Part shown: one piece after another, positions 37,436 to 47,721 of the stretch
Numbering within the stretch: position 1 is the first letter of the stretch
Layout: every line of letters begins with the position of its first letter
From: Shinella fusca
GTDB taxonomy: Bacteria > Pseudomonadota > Alphaproteobacteria > Rhizobiales > Rhizobiaceae
NCBI RefSeq assembly: GCF_014203155.1
Contig: NZ_JACHIK010000006.1
Span: 175,462 to 239,461 of the forward strand
DNA: 64,000 bases
Reading direction: 5' to 3'
Program-made: the position numbers and the translations under genes
Notes under the pieces: generated by a model
What the model was told of the DNA's origin: nothing
The model's database searches: none
What the model saw: only the letters and a program-made list of their open reading frames with translations

Positions 37436-38962
37436 TTGAGCGGTACAAATTCCATCGTCCAGCCCGGGCGGAATGTCTGGCGCGTCGCTTCGGCCGACCG
37501 GCTTCGCGTGCTCATCGACGGCCAGGCCTATTTCGAGGCGCTGGAGACGGCGCTGGCGCAGGCGAGGCGCGAAGTGTGGATCGTCGGCTGGGACTTCAAC
37601 CCGGATATCCGCATGCGGCCCGATGAGCCGCAGTCCCCGACCCTCGGCGCCTTCCTCCTGAAGCTGGTGGAGGAGCGGCCGGAAATCGTCGTGCGCGTGC
37701 TCGTCTGGGCGATGGGGCCAATCTATTCGGGCAAGTCGCTGAAGATGTTCCGCAAGCGCCGCTGGTCCTCCCATCCGCGCATCGTGCTGGCCTTCGACAG
37801 CCGCCATCCGCTCCGGGGCTCGCATCACCAGAAGCTCGTCGTGGTGGACGACCGCGTCGCCTTCGTCGGCGGCATCGATCTTACCGCCAAGCGCTGGGAC
37901 ACCCCCGACCATCGGGCGGGCGATCCCCGCCGCACCATGCCGGGCGGCAAGCGTTACGATCCGGTGCACGACATGCAGGTGGCCCTCGACGGGCAGGCCG
38001 CGCGGCTTGCCGGCGACATCGCCCGTCGTCGCTGGCTCTTCGCCACGGACGAGGCGGTGCCGGCGCCCGATGCGCCCACGGATATCTGCTTCGACGGGCA
38101 AGTCCCGGACATGACGAAGGTGGACGTCGCCTTCGCGCGCACGGAGCCCGCCATCCGCGGGCGACCGGCGGTGCGCGAGGCGGCGGACCTCACCCTTGCC
38201 GCCCTCAGGGTCGCCCGCCGCCATATCTATATCGAAAGCCAGTATTTCGCTTCGCCCAAGGTCTGCGACGTGCTGTGCGAGCGGCTTGCCGAGCCGGACG
38301 GGCCGGAGGTCGTCATCGTTTCGACGCTCAGTTCCCACGGGCTCATCGAGCGCCTCGTCCTCGGCATCAACCGCGACCGCCTCATCCGCCGCCTCAGCCG
38401 ATGCGACCGGCACGGCCGGATGCGCGCCTTCTATCCCGTGGTGCCGAAGCCCGACGGCACGAAGCAGGAGATCGTCGTGCATTCCAAGCTCGTCATCGTC
38501 GACGATCTCTTCCTGCGCATCGGTTCCTCCAATATCAACCAGCGCAGCGAAGGGCTGGACACGGAACTCGACATCGCCGTCGAGGCGCGCACGGATGCCG
38601 AGCGCCGCAGCATCGTCATGCTGCGCGACCGGCTGCTGGCGGAACATCTCGATGCGGACGCCGAAGCCTTCGGTGCCGCCGTGCGCGCGGGCGGCCATCT
38701 CGGCAGGGCCATCGATGCGTTCAACACAGGCGAGCGCGGCCTGCAGCCGTTCCGCGATGCGAAGGGAAGGGGCGCGATCGTCCCCGTCCCCGGCACGGGC
38801 ATCGTCGATCCCGCCGCGCCCTGGTGGCCTCTGTCCGCCTGGGCCGGGCGCCTGCGCCATCAGTTCGGGTTGTCGCGCAGGCGTGCTGTCTCCCCGTTTG
38901 CGGCCAGCACCTCGCCGGCCAGCAGGCAGGCGAGCCCCAGCGGCAGCGGAATGAAGAAGTAG
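37436..38962 (+). CDS. Phospholipase D-like phosphatidyltransferase/hydrolase
   Basis: This 508-residue soluble PLD-superfamily protein has two intact HKD motifs: SHHQKLVVVDDRVAFVGGID (H131, K133) and VHSKLVIVDDLFLRIGSSN (H349, K351). Lacking the N-terminal membrane helices of classical cardiolipin synthases, it resembles the cytosolic or peripheral PLD proteins encoded beside YbhN and EEP genes in rhizobia. Its role in cardiolipin or other phospholipid turnover is inference. TTG37436 is chosen because GGAGGG (37424-37429) is perfectly spaced. The last approximately 34 codons overlap the convergent gene by 103 bp and read as a low-complexity Ser/Arg/Ala tail, perhaps from loss of an earlier stop. 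Confidence 0.82.
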   Translation: MSGTNSIVQPGRNVWRVASADRLRVLIDGQAYFEALETALAQARREVWIVGWDFNPDIRMRPDEPQSPTLGAFLLKLVEERPEIVVRVLVWAMGPIYSGKSLKMFRKRRWSSHPRIVLAFDSRHPLRGSHHQKLVVVDDRVAFVGGIDLTAKRWDTPDHRAGDPRRTMPGGKRYDPVHDMQVALDGQAARLAGDIARRRWLFATDEAVPAPDAPTDICFDGQVPDMTKVDVAFARTEPAIRGRPAVREAADLTLAALRVARRHIYIESQYFASPKVCDVLCERLAEPDGPEVVIVSTLSSHGLIERLVLGINRDRLIRRLSRCDRHGRMRAFYPVVPKPDGTKQEIVVHSKLVIVDDLFLRIGSSNINQRSEGLDTELDIAVEARTDAERRSIVMLRDRLLAEHLDADAEAFGAAVRAGGHLGRAIDAFNTGERGLQPFRDAKGRGAIVPVPGTGIVDPAAPWWPLSAWAGRLRHQFGLSRRRAVSPFAASTSPASRQASPSGSGMKK

Positions 38963-39792
38963 ACGACGCGGAAGGCGATCAGCGCGCCGATCGACGTCGC
39001 GCTGCCGAGCAGGAAACCGATGGTCGCCTCCAGCACGCCGAGCCCGCCCGGCACATGGCTGACGAGCGCCGTCAGGTTGCCGACGACATAGGCGGCCGTC
39101 GTTTCCAGGTAGCCGACATCGCCGTTCAGAAGCTGGTGAAGGCAGGCGGCGACGAGCGCGAAGTTCACCGTTCCGGCGAGGATCTGCAAGGCGGCGATGC
39201 CCGGCGCCGGCAGGCCGAAGCGCCATTTCCACACCTTGATCTCGCCGCGCAGGAAGGCGGCGAGCGCCACATAGGCCGCGCTTGCCGCAAGGCAGGCGAT
39301 GCCGAGCGCGACGGAGGCCGCCGTCCCGAGCCCGGCCACCTTGCCGGCGGTGCCGGGCAGGACGAGCAGGCACAGCCCGGCAAGCGTTACCAGCCCCAGC
39401 CCCACCGTCACGCCGCAGAAGACGACCAGCCTGGCGACCTCCCCCGCATCGAGGCCCCAGCGGGAATAGAAGCGGTAGCGCACCGCGCCGCTGCTGAGGC
39501 CCGCCACGCCGATATTGTGGCCGAGGGAAAGGCTTGAAAAGGAGGCGATGGCGGCGCGGGGATAGGAGAGCGGCTTGCCGACATAATGGAGGGCAAGGAA
39601 ATCGAAGAATGTCAGGCAGAGATAGGAGCCGGCCGCAAAGGCGAGCGCGAGGCAAAGGTTCAGCCTCGGAATGGCAAGGACGGAACTGCGGATGTCTTCC
39701 CAGGAATACTGGCCGAGCGTGCGGTAGATCAGCCAACCGCCGAGGAGGGTCGCGCCTGCGAGGAGCGCGTGAAGGATATGGGTTCGGTTCAT
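38860..39792 (-). CDS. YbhN/UPF0104-type integral membrane protein (LPG-synthase TM-like)
   Basis: This 310-residue membrane protein has about 8 hydrophobic segments. Family patterns are SLSLGHNIGVAGLSSGAVRYRFYSRWGL near residue 90 and VGNLTALVSHVPGGLGVLEATIGFLLG near residue 255, found in the flippase-like domain of MprF and in YbhN. It probably handles lipids or lipid-linked groups, with the catalytic aminoacyltransferase domain of MprF absent. ATG39792 with GGAGACGGC upstream is chosen; an earlier in-frame start would add 20 hydrophilic residues overlapping the divergent gene's leader. E. coli ybhN neighbours clsB and ybhP, the same triad as here. Confidence 0.84.
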   Translation of the reverse strand: MNRTHILHALLAGATLLGGWLIYRTLGQYSWEDIRSSVLAIPRLNLCLALAFAAGSYLCLTFFDFLALHYVGKPLSYPRAAIASFSSLSLGHNIGVAGLSSGAVRYRFYSRWGLDAGEVARLVVFCGVTVGLGLVTLAGLCLLVLPGTAGKVAGLGTAASVALGIACLAASAAYVALAAFLRGEIKVWKWRFGLPAPGIAALQILAGTVNFALVAACLHQLLNGDVGYLETTAAYVVGNLTALVSHVPGGLGVLEATIGFLLGSATSIGALIAFRVVYFFIPLPLGLACLLAGEVLAANGETARLRDNPN

Positions 39793-39872
39793 GCCGTCTC
39801 CTTGGACTGTCGCAAGGGAACGAAATGGAGGCTTTTCGTGTTCCCGTGGCACAGGCGGAACGAGAGGAAGGC

Positions 39873-40598
39873 ATGGGCAGGCGGCTCAGGATCGTGACCT
39901 ATAATGTGCACAGTTGTTTCGGCACGGACCGGAAGCTCGACCCAGGCCGCATCGCGGATGTGATCGCCGAATGCGAGGCGGATATCGTCGCCCTGCAGGA
40001 GGTAGACGTCGCGCGCGCCCGCAGCGGCGGCATCGACCAGGCGCAGGCGATCGCCGGCCATCTGCAGATGGTCTCGCATTTCCATCCGGCGCTGCATCTT
40101 GAAGAAGAGCGCTATGGCGATGCCCTCCTGACGGCGCTGCCGACGCGCCTCGTCAAGGCCGGCGCCCTGCCGTCGCGCGGCGAGCCGCGGGGGGCGCTCT
40201 GGGTGGAGGTCCCGCTCGAAGAAGCAAGGCTCCAGGTCTTCGTCACGCATCTCGGCCTTTTCGGCGCCGAGCGCGTCAGGCAGGCGGAGGTGCTGCTCGG
40301 GCCGGGCTGGCTGGGCGCGGACATGCCGGAGGATGCGCGCATCGTCTTTGCCGGCGATCTCAACGCAATCCCGCGTTCGGCCTCTTACCGGCTTTTGGCG
40401 CGGCGTCTCAGGGATGCCCAGGTCGAAGCCGGCGGGAAGCTCAGGGCGACCTTTCCCTCACGCCTGCCGCTGCTGCGGATCGATCATATCCTGCTTGGCG
40501 ACGGGCTCGGCGTGCACAGGACCTTCGTCCACGGCAGCCCGCTCGCCCGCCGCGCGTCCGATCATCTTCCGCTCTGCGCGGATATCGAGATCGGGTGA
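39873..40598 (+). CDS. Endonuclease/exonuclease/phosphatase (EEP, YbhP-like) family protein
   Basis: This 241-residue EEP-fold metallohydrolase has all family motifs in order: TYNVHSC with the asparagine, QEVD with the metal-binding Glu, FVTHLGL, FAGDLNAIP, RIDHILL and SDHLPL. The substrate could be nucleic acid or a phospholipid/inositol phosphate. The link to PLD-like and YbhN genes (as in E. coli ybhP-clsB-ybhN) suggests a lipid role. ATG39873 after GAGGAAGG is chosen; ATG39825 is a possible earlier start. It is transcribed divergently from the membrane-protein gene. Confidence 0.85.
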   Translation: MGRRLRIVTYNVHSCFGTDRKLDPGRIADVIAECEADIVALQEVDVARARSGGIDQAQAIAGHLQMVSHFHPALHLEEERYGDALLTALPTRLVKAGALPSRGEPRGALWVEVPLEEARLQVFVTHLGLFGAERVRQAEVLLGPGWLGADMPEDARIVFAGDLNAIPRSASYRLLARRLRDAQVEAGGKLRATFPSRLPLLRIDHILLGDGLGVHRTFVHGSPLARRASDHLPLCADIEIG

Positions 40599-40608
40599 CG
40601 CTTTCCCG

Positions 40609-40806
40609 TCATTTCCGCGTCTTCAGGGCGTCCGAGGGGCGGTTGCGCTCGGGGTTGCGGTTGGTCTCGCCCACGGCGTCCGGGTTCCTGTCCGGGTCGT
40701 CCTTCGCCGGCAGATAGCCGCGGGGCCGGCTCTCCTCAGGCCCTTCCCAGCGCGGGGATTGCTCGGTGGTGCCGGCAGCGCCGTCCTTCGGTTTTGCGAT
40801 AGCCAT
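40609..40806 (-). CDS. Small hydrophilic hypothetical protein (65 aa)
   Basis: I do not recognise a function. The 65-residue product starts MAIAKPKDG behind a good AAAGGAG site (spacing about 8). It is rich in Pro, Arg, Asp, Glu and Asn (RWEGPEESRPRGYLPAKDD), with no hydrophobic core and no cysteines, so it is probably disordered. It lies convergent to the EEP gene and behind the export operon. Small proline-rich proteins of this sort are common in rhizobia. Its ribosome site and codon use favour a real gene. Confidence 0.6.
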   Translation of the reverse strand: MAIAKPKDGAAGTTEQSPRWEGPEESRPRGYLPAKDDPDRNPDAVGETNRNPERNRPSDALKTRK

Positions 40807-40869
40807 GTCGGTTCTCCTTTCGGGATACTAACCGGCCGGCATCGGCGAAGGTTCCTCCCGCGGGCCGCC

Positions 40870-41988
40870 CTAATTCAGCCTGTGGCGGAACATCCAGGCG
40901 GCAAACGGCATCGTCACGGCGGCAATCGCGACGAGGGCCAGCATGTCGGGCAAGAGTTCGGCGAAGCGGCCGCCTTCCAGATAGACGACGCGCGTGATGC
41001 GGATCGCATAGGTCAGCGGATTGATCATCGTCAGGTATTGCAGGACAGCCGGCATGTTCTCGGTGGGCGACATGAGGCCGGACAGCAGCATGAAGGGCAT
41101 CAGGAAGACGAAGGCGAGGATCATCGCCTGCTGCATGTTGCCGGCGAGCGAGGAGAGGAACAGGCCGAAGCCGATGGCCGCGGCAAGGAACAGGGCAAGG
41201 CCCGCATAGAGCGTGAAGAACGATCCGGCGAAGGGGATCTTGAACCAGAAGAGCGCGACGAGCAGCACCGCCGAGGCCTGGGTGATGCCGACGATCATGG
41301 AGGGGACGGCCTTGCCGATCATGATCTCCGTCGGCGTGAAGGGCGCCACAAGGAGCTGGTCGAACGTGCCTTCCTCCCGCTCGCGCGCCACCGACATCGC
41401 CGTCAGCATCATGGTCATCATCATGGTGATGGTGCCGATCAGCGACGGGATCATGCTCCACCGGGTCTCCAGTTGCGGGTTGAACCAGGCGCGCGTCGAG
41501 ACCGTCACGCCGGCGGCGGGAAAGCCTCTTTCGGCTCGCCACGCGGCGGCGAAATCGCCGATGATGGCGCCGGCATAGCTCTGGGCGATGCCGCTGGTGT
41601 TGGAGTTCCTGCCGTCCGCGATCACCTGCACGGGGGCGGGCACGCCGGTCTCGAGGTTGCGCTCGAAGCCGTTCCCGATGACGACGATGAGCAGCGCGCG
41701 CCGGGCATCGAGCTGCGGCACGGCCTCCGTCATCCGCGCGAACGTGCCCTCGCGCCGGAAGATGCCGGAGCCCTCAAGTTTTGCGACGAGCGCGATGGAG
41801 GCGGCGCTGCGGTCCTGGTCCACCAGCGCATAGGGCACGCTGTTGAGGTCGTAGGTCGCCGCATAGCCGAAGATCAGGCATTGCAGGATCGGCGGCAGGA
41901 TGAGGCTCGCCCGGCTCTTCGGGTCCTTCAGGAGGACGAGCAGTTCCTTGCGGATGAGCGTGAGGATGCGCAGGAGCGACACGATCAT
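40870..41988 (-). CDS. ABC-2 type export permease, YbhR-like
   Basis: This 372-residue ABC-2 permease has an N-terminal helix LIRKELLVLLKDPKSRASLILPPILQCLIFGY. A large periplasmic domain follows (residues about 45-170: YALVDQDRSAASIALV, VQVIADGRNSNTSG), then five C-terminal helices including REREEGTFDQLLVAPFTPTEIMIGKAVP. It pairs with the permease at 41988-43139. The two genes overlap by one base. The set ATPase-permease-permease with a membrane-fusion protein matches E. coli YbhGFSR, a multidrug/Na+ exporter. The substrate here is unknown. Confidence 0.85.
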   Translation of the reverse strand: MIVSLLRILTLIRKELLVLLKDPKSRASLILPPILQCLIFGYAATYDLNSVPYALVDQDRSAASIALVAKLEGSGIFRREGTFARMTEAVPQLDARRALLIVVIGNGFERNLETGVPAPVQVIADGRNSNTSGIAQSYAGAIIGDFAAAWRAERGFPAAGVTVSTRAWFNPQLETRWSMIPSLIGTITMMMTMMLTAMSVAREREEGTFDQLLVAPFTPTEIMIGKAVPSMIVGITQASAVLLVALFWFKIPFAGSFFTLYAGLALFLAAAIGFGLFLSSLAGNMQQAMILAFVFLMPFMLLSGLMSPTENMPAVLQYLTMINPLTYAIRITRVVYLEGGRFAELLPDMLALVAIAAVTMPFAAWMFRHRLN

Positions 41989-43135
41989 CACGCGATCCTC
42001 TTGCGGGTGAGGCGCACGGCGAGCGCCAGGAGCGCCGCCGCCATGCCGGCAAGCACCGCCGCATTGGGCAGGATGACGCTCCAGTTGTTGCCGGACAGGA
42101 AGAGCGTCTGGAGCAGGGTCACGAAATAGCGTGCCGGGAAGACATAGGTGATCGCCTGCACCGCGAGCGGCATGCTGCGCGGATCGTACATGAAGCCGGA
42201 GAGCATCATGGCCGGCAGGAAGGTGACGAGCACCGTCACCTGGCTTGCCACGAACTGGCTCTTCGTGGCCGAGGAGATGACGAGGCCGAGCCCGAGCGCG
42301 ACGAGGAGATAGAGCATCGACACGAGGGTGAGGATGACGAGCGAGCCGCGCAGCGGCACGCCGAACAGCAGCTTGCTGCCGACAACGCAAAGCGCAAGGC
42401 CGATCAGGCCGAGGACGAAATAGGGCACGGTCTTGCCGAGAAGGATCTCGGCCGAGCGCACGGGCGTCACGAAAAGCGCCTCGAAGGTGCCGCGCTCCCA
42501 TTCGCGCGCCATCACCAGCGCGGTAAGAAGCGCGCCGATCAGCGTCATGACCAGCACGATCAGGCCGGGCACGAGGAAATAGCTGCTGTCGTTCGCCTCG
42601 TTGAACCAGAGGCGCGGTTCGACGGCGATGCCGCCGGCAGCGCCCGCGTTGCCGGTGCGCTCGGCCTCCTTGGCCGCCCATGTCGCGACCGCGCCCTGCG
42701 CATAGCCGAGCGAGATGCGCGCCGTGTTGGCATCGGCGCCGTTGATGATCAGCTGCACGTCGGCCGCGCCGAGATCGATGCTGCGGGCGAAGTCGGAGGG
42801 GATGCGCACGATGGCCCGCACGTCGCCGGCCATCAGCATGCGCTCGGCATCGTTCATCGTGCGCACGCGCTGGGTGGAGAAGTAGGGCGAGAGCTCGAAG
42901 GCGGCGGCAACGCCCCGCGCCGGCGCGGAATCGTCTTCCATGAGCACGGCGACGGGCACGTTCCTGACATCGAGGTTGATGCCGTAGCCGAAGAGGACGA
43001 GCAGCGTCACGGGCATGACGATGCCGATCGCGATGCTGCTGAAATCGCGCAGGAGCTGGCGCGTTTCCTTGCGGATCAGCGCCCGCGTCCGCCGCAAAAG
43101 ACCGGCAAAGCCGCCGGCCATGGTGCGGGGGGCGC

Positions 43136-43139
<4 letters not shown>
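41988..43139 (-). CDS. ABC-2 type export permease, YbhS-like
   Basis: This 383-residue ABC-2 permease, paralogous to its neighbour, has an N-terminal helix RALIRKETRQLLRDFSSIAIGIVMPVTLLVLFGYG. A periplasmic domain follows (VAVLMEDDSAPARGVAAAF, LIINGADANTARISLGYAQG), then helices with AREWERGTFEALFVTPVRSAEILLGK and SGFMYDPRSMPLAVQAITY. The stop overlaps the start of the YbhR-like gene, and its start overlaps the ATPase stop by 4 nt. It presumably forms a heterodimeric membrane channel with the other permease. Confidence 0.85.
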
Positions 43140-44896
<1,757 letters not shown>

Positions 44897-44902
44897 CGTC
44901 TC

Positions 44903-45913
44903 TCACCCGCCCTGTTGCGCGGCGGCCGGCGCCGTGTCGCCGGCCAGCGGGCGCACGGTGGCGGGCATGCCGAGGCGCAGCACGTTGTCCGGGTCCTCGA
45001 CGAAGACGCGCACCTCGAAGACGAGGCTGGTGCGCAGCTCCTCCGTCTGGACGGTCTTGGGCGTGAACTCGGCGACCGAGGAGATGAAGCCGATCCAGCC
45101 GGGTATGGTGCGGCCGGGTAGCGAATCGACCAGGACCTCGGCCTTCATGCCGGGGTGGATCTGCCCGAGCTGCGTTTCCGAGACATAGGCGCGGATCCAT
45201 TTCGGACTGACGGTGGCGAGCGAGAAGGCGGCGCGCGTCGGCGAGGCCATCTCGCCGGGCTCGATGAGCCGGGAGCGCACGACCGCGTCCACCGGGGCCT
45301 TGAGATCGGCATCGGCAAGCTCGGCCCTCAGAAGCGCGACCTGCGCCTCGGCGGCCCGCAACTGCGCGGCGGCCTGCTGGATGTCCTCCGCCCGCGGCCC
45401 GGCGACGACAAGGTCGAACGCCTTCTGCGTCGCGACGACCTTGGCTTCCGCCACCGCCGCGTTCGAGCGGGCGTTGTCGAGCGCCTGCTGGCTGACGGCC
45501 GCGCGCGGCACGAGCGCGCTCTGGCGCTCCAGTTGCAGGCGCGCATTGGCGGCTTCCGCTTCCGCGGCGGCGAGGTTGGCGCGTGCCTGGGCGATCTCCT
45601 CCGGCCGGCTGCCGTTCTTCAGGCGGGTGAGGCTTGCCTGCTGGGCGTCCACCTGGGCAAGGGCCTGATCGATCTGCGGGCGGATCCTGCCGGTGTCGAG
45701 CCGGGCGATGACCTCTCCCTTTTTGACCGCGGCGCCCTCCTCGACGAGGACCTCGGCCACCGGCCCGCTGCCGTTGAAGGCGAGCGTCACCTGCCGGAAG
45801 TCGACGTTTCCATAGAGGACGAGCTCCGCCGGCCCGCTGTCGCGGTGCCGATACCACCAGGCGCCGGCGGCAAGCGCGGCGATGAGGAGTGCGACGACGA
45901 TGAGACGCTTCAT
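44903..45913 (-). CDS. HlyD-family membrane-fusion protein, YbhG-like
   Basis: This 336-residue periplasmic adaptor has an N-terminal anchor MKRLIVVALLIAALAAGAWW. The first half-lipoyl segment is YGNVDFRQVTLAFNGSGPVAEVLVEEGAAVKKGEVIARLD. An alpha-helical hairpin of about 140 residues follows (QALAQVDAQQASLTRLKNGSRPEEIAQARANL...), then a second lipoyl half DLKAPVDAVVRSRLIEPGEMASPT and a beta-barrel. It should link the inner-membrane exporter to an outer-membrane channel not encoded here. It is the first gene of the export operon, divergent from the TetR gene. Confidence 0.87.
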   Translation of the reverse strand: MKRLIVVALLIAALAAGAWWYRHRDSGPAELVLYGNVDFRQVTLAFNGSGPVAEVLVEEGAAVKKGEVIARLDTGRIRPQIDQALAQVDAQQASLTRLKNGSRPEEIAQARANLAAAEAEAANARLQLERQSALVPRAAVSQQALDNARSNAAVAEAKVVATQKAFDLVVAGPRAEDIQQAAAQLRAAEAQVALLRAELADADLKAPVDAVVRSRLIEPGEMASPTRAAFSLATVSPKWIRAYVSETQLGQIHPGMKAEVLVDSLPGRTIPGWIGFISSVAEFTPKTVQTEELRTSLVFEVRVFVEDPDNVLRLGMPATVRPLAGDTAPAAAQQGG

Positions 45914-45980
45914 TCCGTTTCGCCTCCGGGGCGGGGTTCTGTTCCCTAGCCTAAGGACGATCGGAAGGGATTGTCAAATC

Positions 45981-46007
45981 CAAATTTGAAATCTAGATTT
46001 GAATTTG
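45981..46007. promoter_or_regulatory. Operator-like palindrome between exporter and TetR genes
   Basis: The perfect dodecamer palindrome AAATCTAGATTT (45989-46000) sits within a longer dyad in which CAAATTTG on one side matches GAATTTG on the other with a one-base offset. ATTTGAA also occurs as a direct repeat (45984-45990, 45997-46003). It lies 18 nt before the TetR ATG in the divergent gap, the expected place for autoregulation and exporter control. Confidence 0.6.
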
Positions 46008-46024
46008 TACGGAGAGGAAGGAAT

Positions 46025-46702
46025 ATGGCGCGAGGTCCAAGACGGTCGTCGGTTTCCGGGCCGCGGCCGGATGGCGCGGCGACGCGGGCAAGCCTGCTGG
46101 AGGCGGCCGGCGCGGTGTTCGCCGAATGCGGTTTCGACGGGGCGACGGCCAAGGCGATCGCCCTTCGCGCCGGCGCCAATGCCGCCGCCGTCAACTATCA
46201 TTTCGGGGGGATCGCGCCGCTCTACGAGGAGGTCTTGGCCGAGGCGCACCGCCGCCTCGTCAGCTATCAGAGCCTTGCGCGCGCCGCCTCCGCCGACACG
46301 GACCCGAAGGACAGGCTGCGGCGCCTGATCGGCCTTCTCGTGCGCGTGGTGCGCTCGCAGGGCGATGCGTCCTGGCCAGCGAAGGTGATCGTGCGCGAGC
46401 TGATCTCGCCGACGCCGCATTTCGAGAAGCTGCGGCGCGAGGAGCTGGAGCCGAAGAAGGCGCTCCTCTTCGGCGTCGTCGCCGGGATCATGGGCGTTTC
46501 CATAGATCACCCGCTCGTCGCCCAGTCGGTCTTTTCGATCCTCGCGCCCTGTTTCATGCTGCTGATCGCCGAAAAGCGGCTGTCGGAGGTGATGCCGCCG
46601 CTCGCCCGCGCCAATGTCAGCAACGAGGTGCTCGCAAGCCGCCTGGCGAATTTCGCCCTCGGCGGCATCGCGCAACTGGCTTCAGGAGAGGGGGGCGGCT
46701 AG
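46025..46702 (+). CDS. TetR-family regulator, CecR/YbiH-like (DUF1956)
   Basis: This 225-residue TetR regulator has its HTH at about residues 20-60 (LLEAAGAVFAECGFDGATAKAIALRAGANAAAVNYHFGG). A C-terminal dimerisation domain follows, with VIVRELISPTPHFEKLRREELEPKKALL characteristic of CecR-type proteins. In E. coli CecR controls ybhGFSR, and the same link is kept here in divergent orientation. ATG46025 follows AGGAAGGA; an upstream in-frame TTG at 45971 lies inside the operator and is rejected. The palindrome 45981-46007 is the likely binding site. Confidence 0.85.
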   Translation: MARGPRRSSVSGPRPDGAATRASLLEAAGAVFAECGFDGATAKAIALRAGANAAAVNYHFGGIAPLYEEVLAEAHRRLVSYQSLARAASADTDPKDRLRRLIGLLVRVVRSQGDASWPAKVIVRELISPTPHFEKLRREELEPKKALLFGVVAGIMGVSIDHPLVAQSVFSILAPCFMLLIAEKRLSEVMPPLARANVSNEVLASRLANFALGGIAQLASGEGGG

Positions 46703-46792
46703 ACGGCGCAAAAGGGCCCCAATGCGTTCCATCGGCGCAGCCGGGATGCTGCGCCGCTTTCGCAAGGCCTGCGGGGCCGGGAATAGGGCCGG

Positions 46793-46996
46793 TTACTTCC
46801 GCTTCTTCGTCGGCAGGGGCGTCGGCGTCGCGGCTTCTTTTGCCAGCCGCAGCGCCCTCAGCTTTTCCGTCTTCTTGTCCCGCGCAGCGGTCTCCTGGGC
46901 GATGATGCCCTTGGCGACGGAATTGGTTTCTTCCGCCTTCGCCGCGGCGCTGGTTTTCGCCGGCTTGAAGAACTGCTCTCGTGTGGCGGTGGTCAT
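46793..46996 (-). CDS. Small basic hypothetical protein (67 aa)
   Basis: I do not recognise a defined function. The 67-residue product is lysine- and alanine-rich (FFKPAKTSAAAKAEETNSVAKGIIAQETAARDKKTEKLRALR), predicted helical with a basic tail PLPTKKRK, and has a plausible GGGAG ribosome site. It resembles small nucleic-acid-associated helical proteins and sits 33 bp downstream of rpsU in the same orientation, so it may be co-expressed with the cold-shock/translation group. Confidence 0.65.
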   Translation of the reverse strand: MTTATREQFFKPAKTSAAAKAEETNSVAKGIIAQETAARDKKTEKLRALRLAKEAATPTPLPTKKRK

Positions 46997-47029
46997 CTAC
47001 GGTCTCCCTGGCATGGCATGTCCGGCCGC

Positions 47030-47275
47030 CTAGCGGGCCCGGCCGGCGGGCGCTTTCTTCTTGGGGCCGGGCAGCAGGCCTTCGCGCTGCGCCTTCTTGC
47101 GGGCGAGCTTGCGTGCCCGGCGGATGGCTTCAGCCTTTTCCCGCGCCCTCTTCTCGGAAGGCTTCTCATAGGCGCTGCGCGCCTTCATCTCGCGGAAGAG
47201 CCCCTCCCGCTGCATCTTCTTCTTCAGAACCCGGATGGCCTGTTCGACATTGTTTTCCCTGACGAGAACCTGCAA
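47030..47275 (-). CDS. rpsU: 30S ribosomal protein S21
   Basis: This 81-residue protein begins [31 protein letters not shown], the conserved core of bS21, then [28 protein letters not shown] and an alanine/proline tail. It binds the 30S platform near the anti-Shine-Dalgarno region and aids initiation. Rhizobia often carry more than one rpsU, frequently linked to cspA as here, so this may be a stress-associated paralogue. Confidence 0.93.
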   Translation of the reverse strand: MQVLVRENNVEQAIRVLKKKMQREGLFREMKARSAYEKPSEKRAREKAEAIRRARKLARKKAQREGLLPGPKKKAPAGRAR

Positions 47276-47314
47276 AACATATCCTTTCCATGCGGCCGTG
47301 CCGCTTTCCTGTGG

Positions 47315-47602
47315 TTATTTCCTGACGCGGATGCTCGCGGGCTTGAGCCAGGGCTCGCCCTGCAAGCGCTTCGGCGCCGTAGTCTTCGCCGGCTCGTCCG
47401 CAGCCCCCGGCGGGGCGTCGATGTCGCTGGCGACGACCCTTCGCTCGTGCGTCTCGGTGCCGATCCGGATCCGGTACTGCACTTCGCCGTGGTCGGCCGG
47501 AAGGATCGCGACGATCCTGCAATCGCGTCCGGCATCGCCGGAGCGGAAGAGGTCGGTCTTGAGCGTCACCGTGTCGCCGACCGCATAGGTCTTCTGGCTC
47601 AT
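47315..47602 (-). CDS. Small hypothetical protein between cspA and rpsU
   Basis: This 95-residue protein of unknown function starts MSQKTYAVGDTVTLKTDLFRSGDAGRDCRIVAILPADHGEVQYRIRI. The first 60 residues look like a small beta-barrel (alternating hydrophobics with a GD-V-L pattern), followed by a disordered basic tail ending KPASIRVRK. ATG47602 is chosen because AAGGA lies 9-10 nt upstream. It lies behind the terminator of cspA and 39 nt before rpsU. Association with cold-shock or translation is inferred from position only. Confidence 0.7.
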   Translation of the reverse strand: MSQKTYAVGDTVTLKTDLFRSGDAGRDCRIVAILPADHGEVQYRIRIGTETHERRVVASDIDAPPGAADEPAKTTAPKRLQGEPWLKPASIRVRK

Positions 47603-47633
47603 GAGCCTGTCCTTCAATCCCTGACGCCGGAAA

Positions 47634-47660
47634 CAAAAAGGCCGGGCGTTACCCCGACCT
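47634..47660 (-). terminator. Terminator of cspA (minus strand)
   Basis: Read on the minus strand, GGTCGGG (47653-47659) pairs with CCCGGCC (47640-47646) across a 6-nt loop, with one T-G pair, followed by TTTTT (47635-47639). It lies between cspA and the next minus-strand gene and should end most cspA transcripts. Confidence 0.75.
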
Positions 47661-47721
47661 CTCCTGTCGCTCTCCGTCTTGCTGCCAGTACATCCGTGGT
47701 CAGCGAGAGGGGCAACAATCC

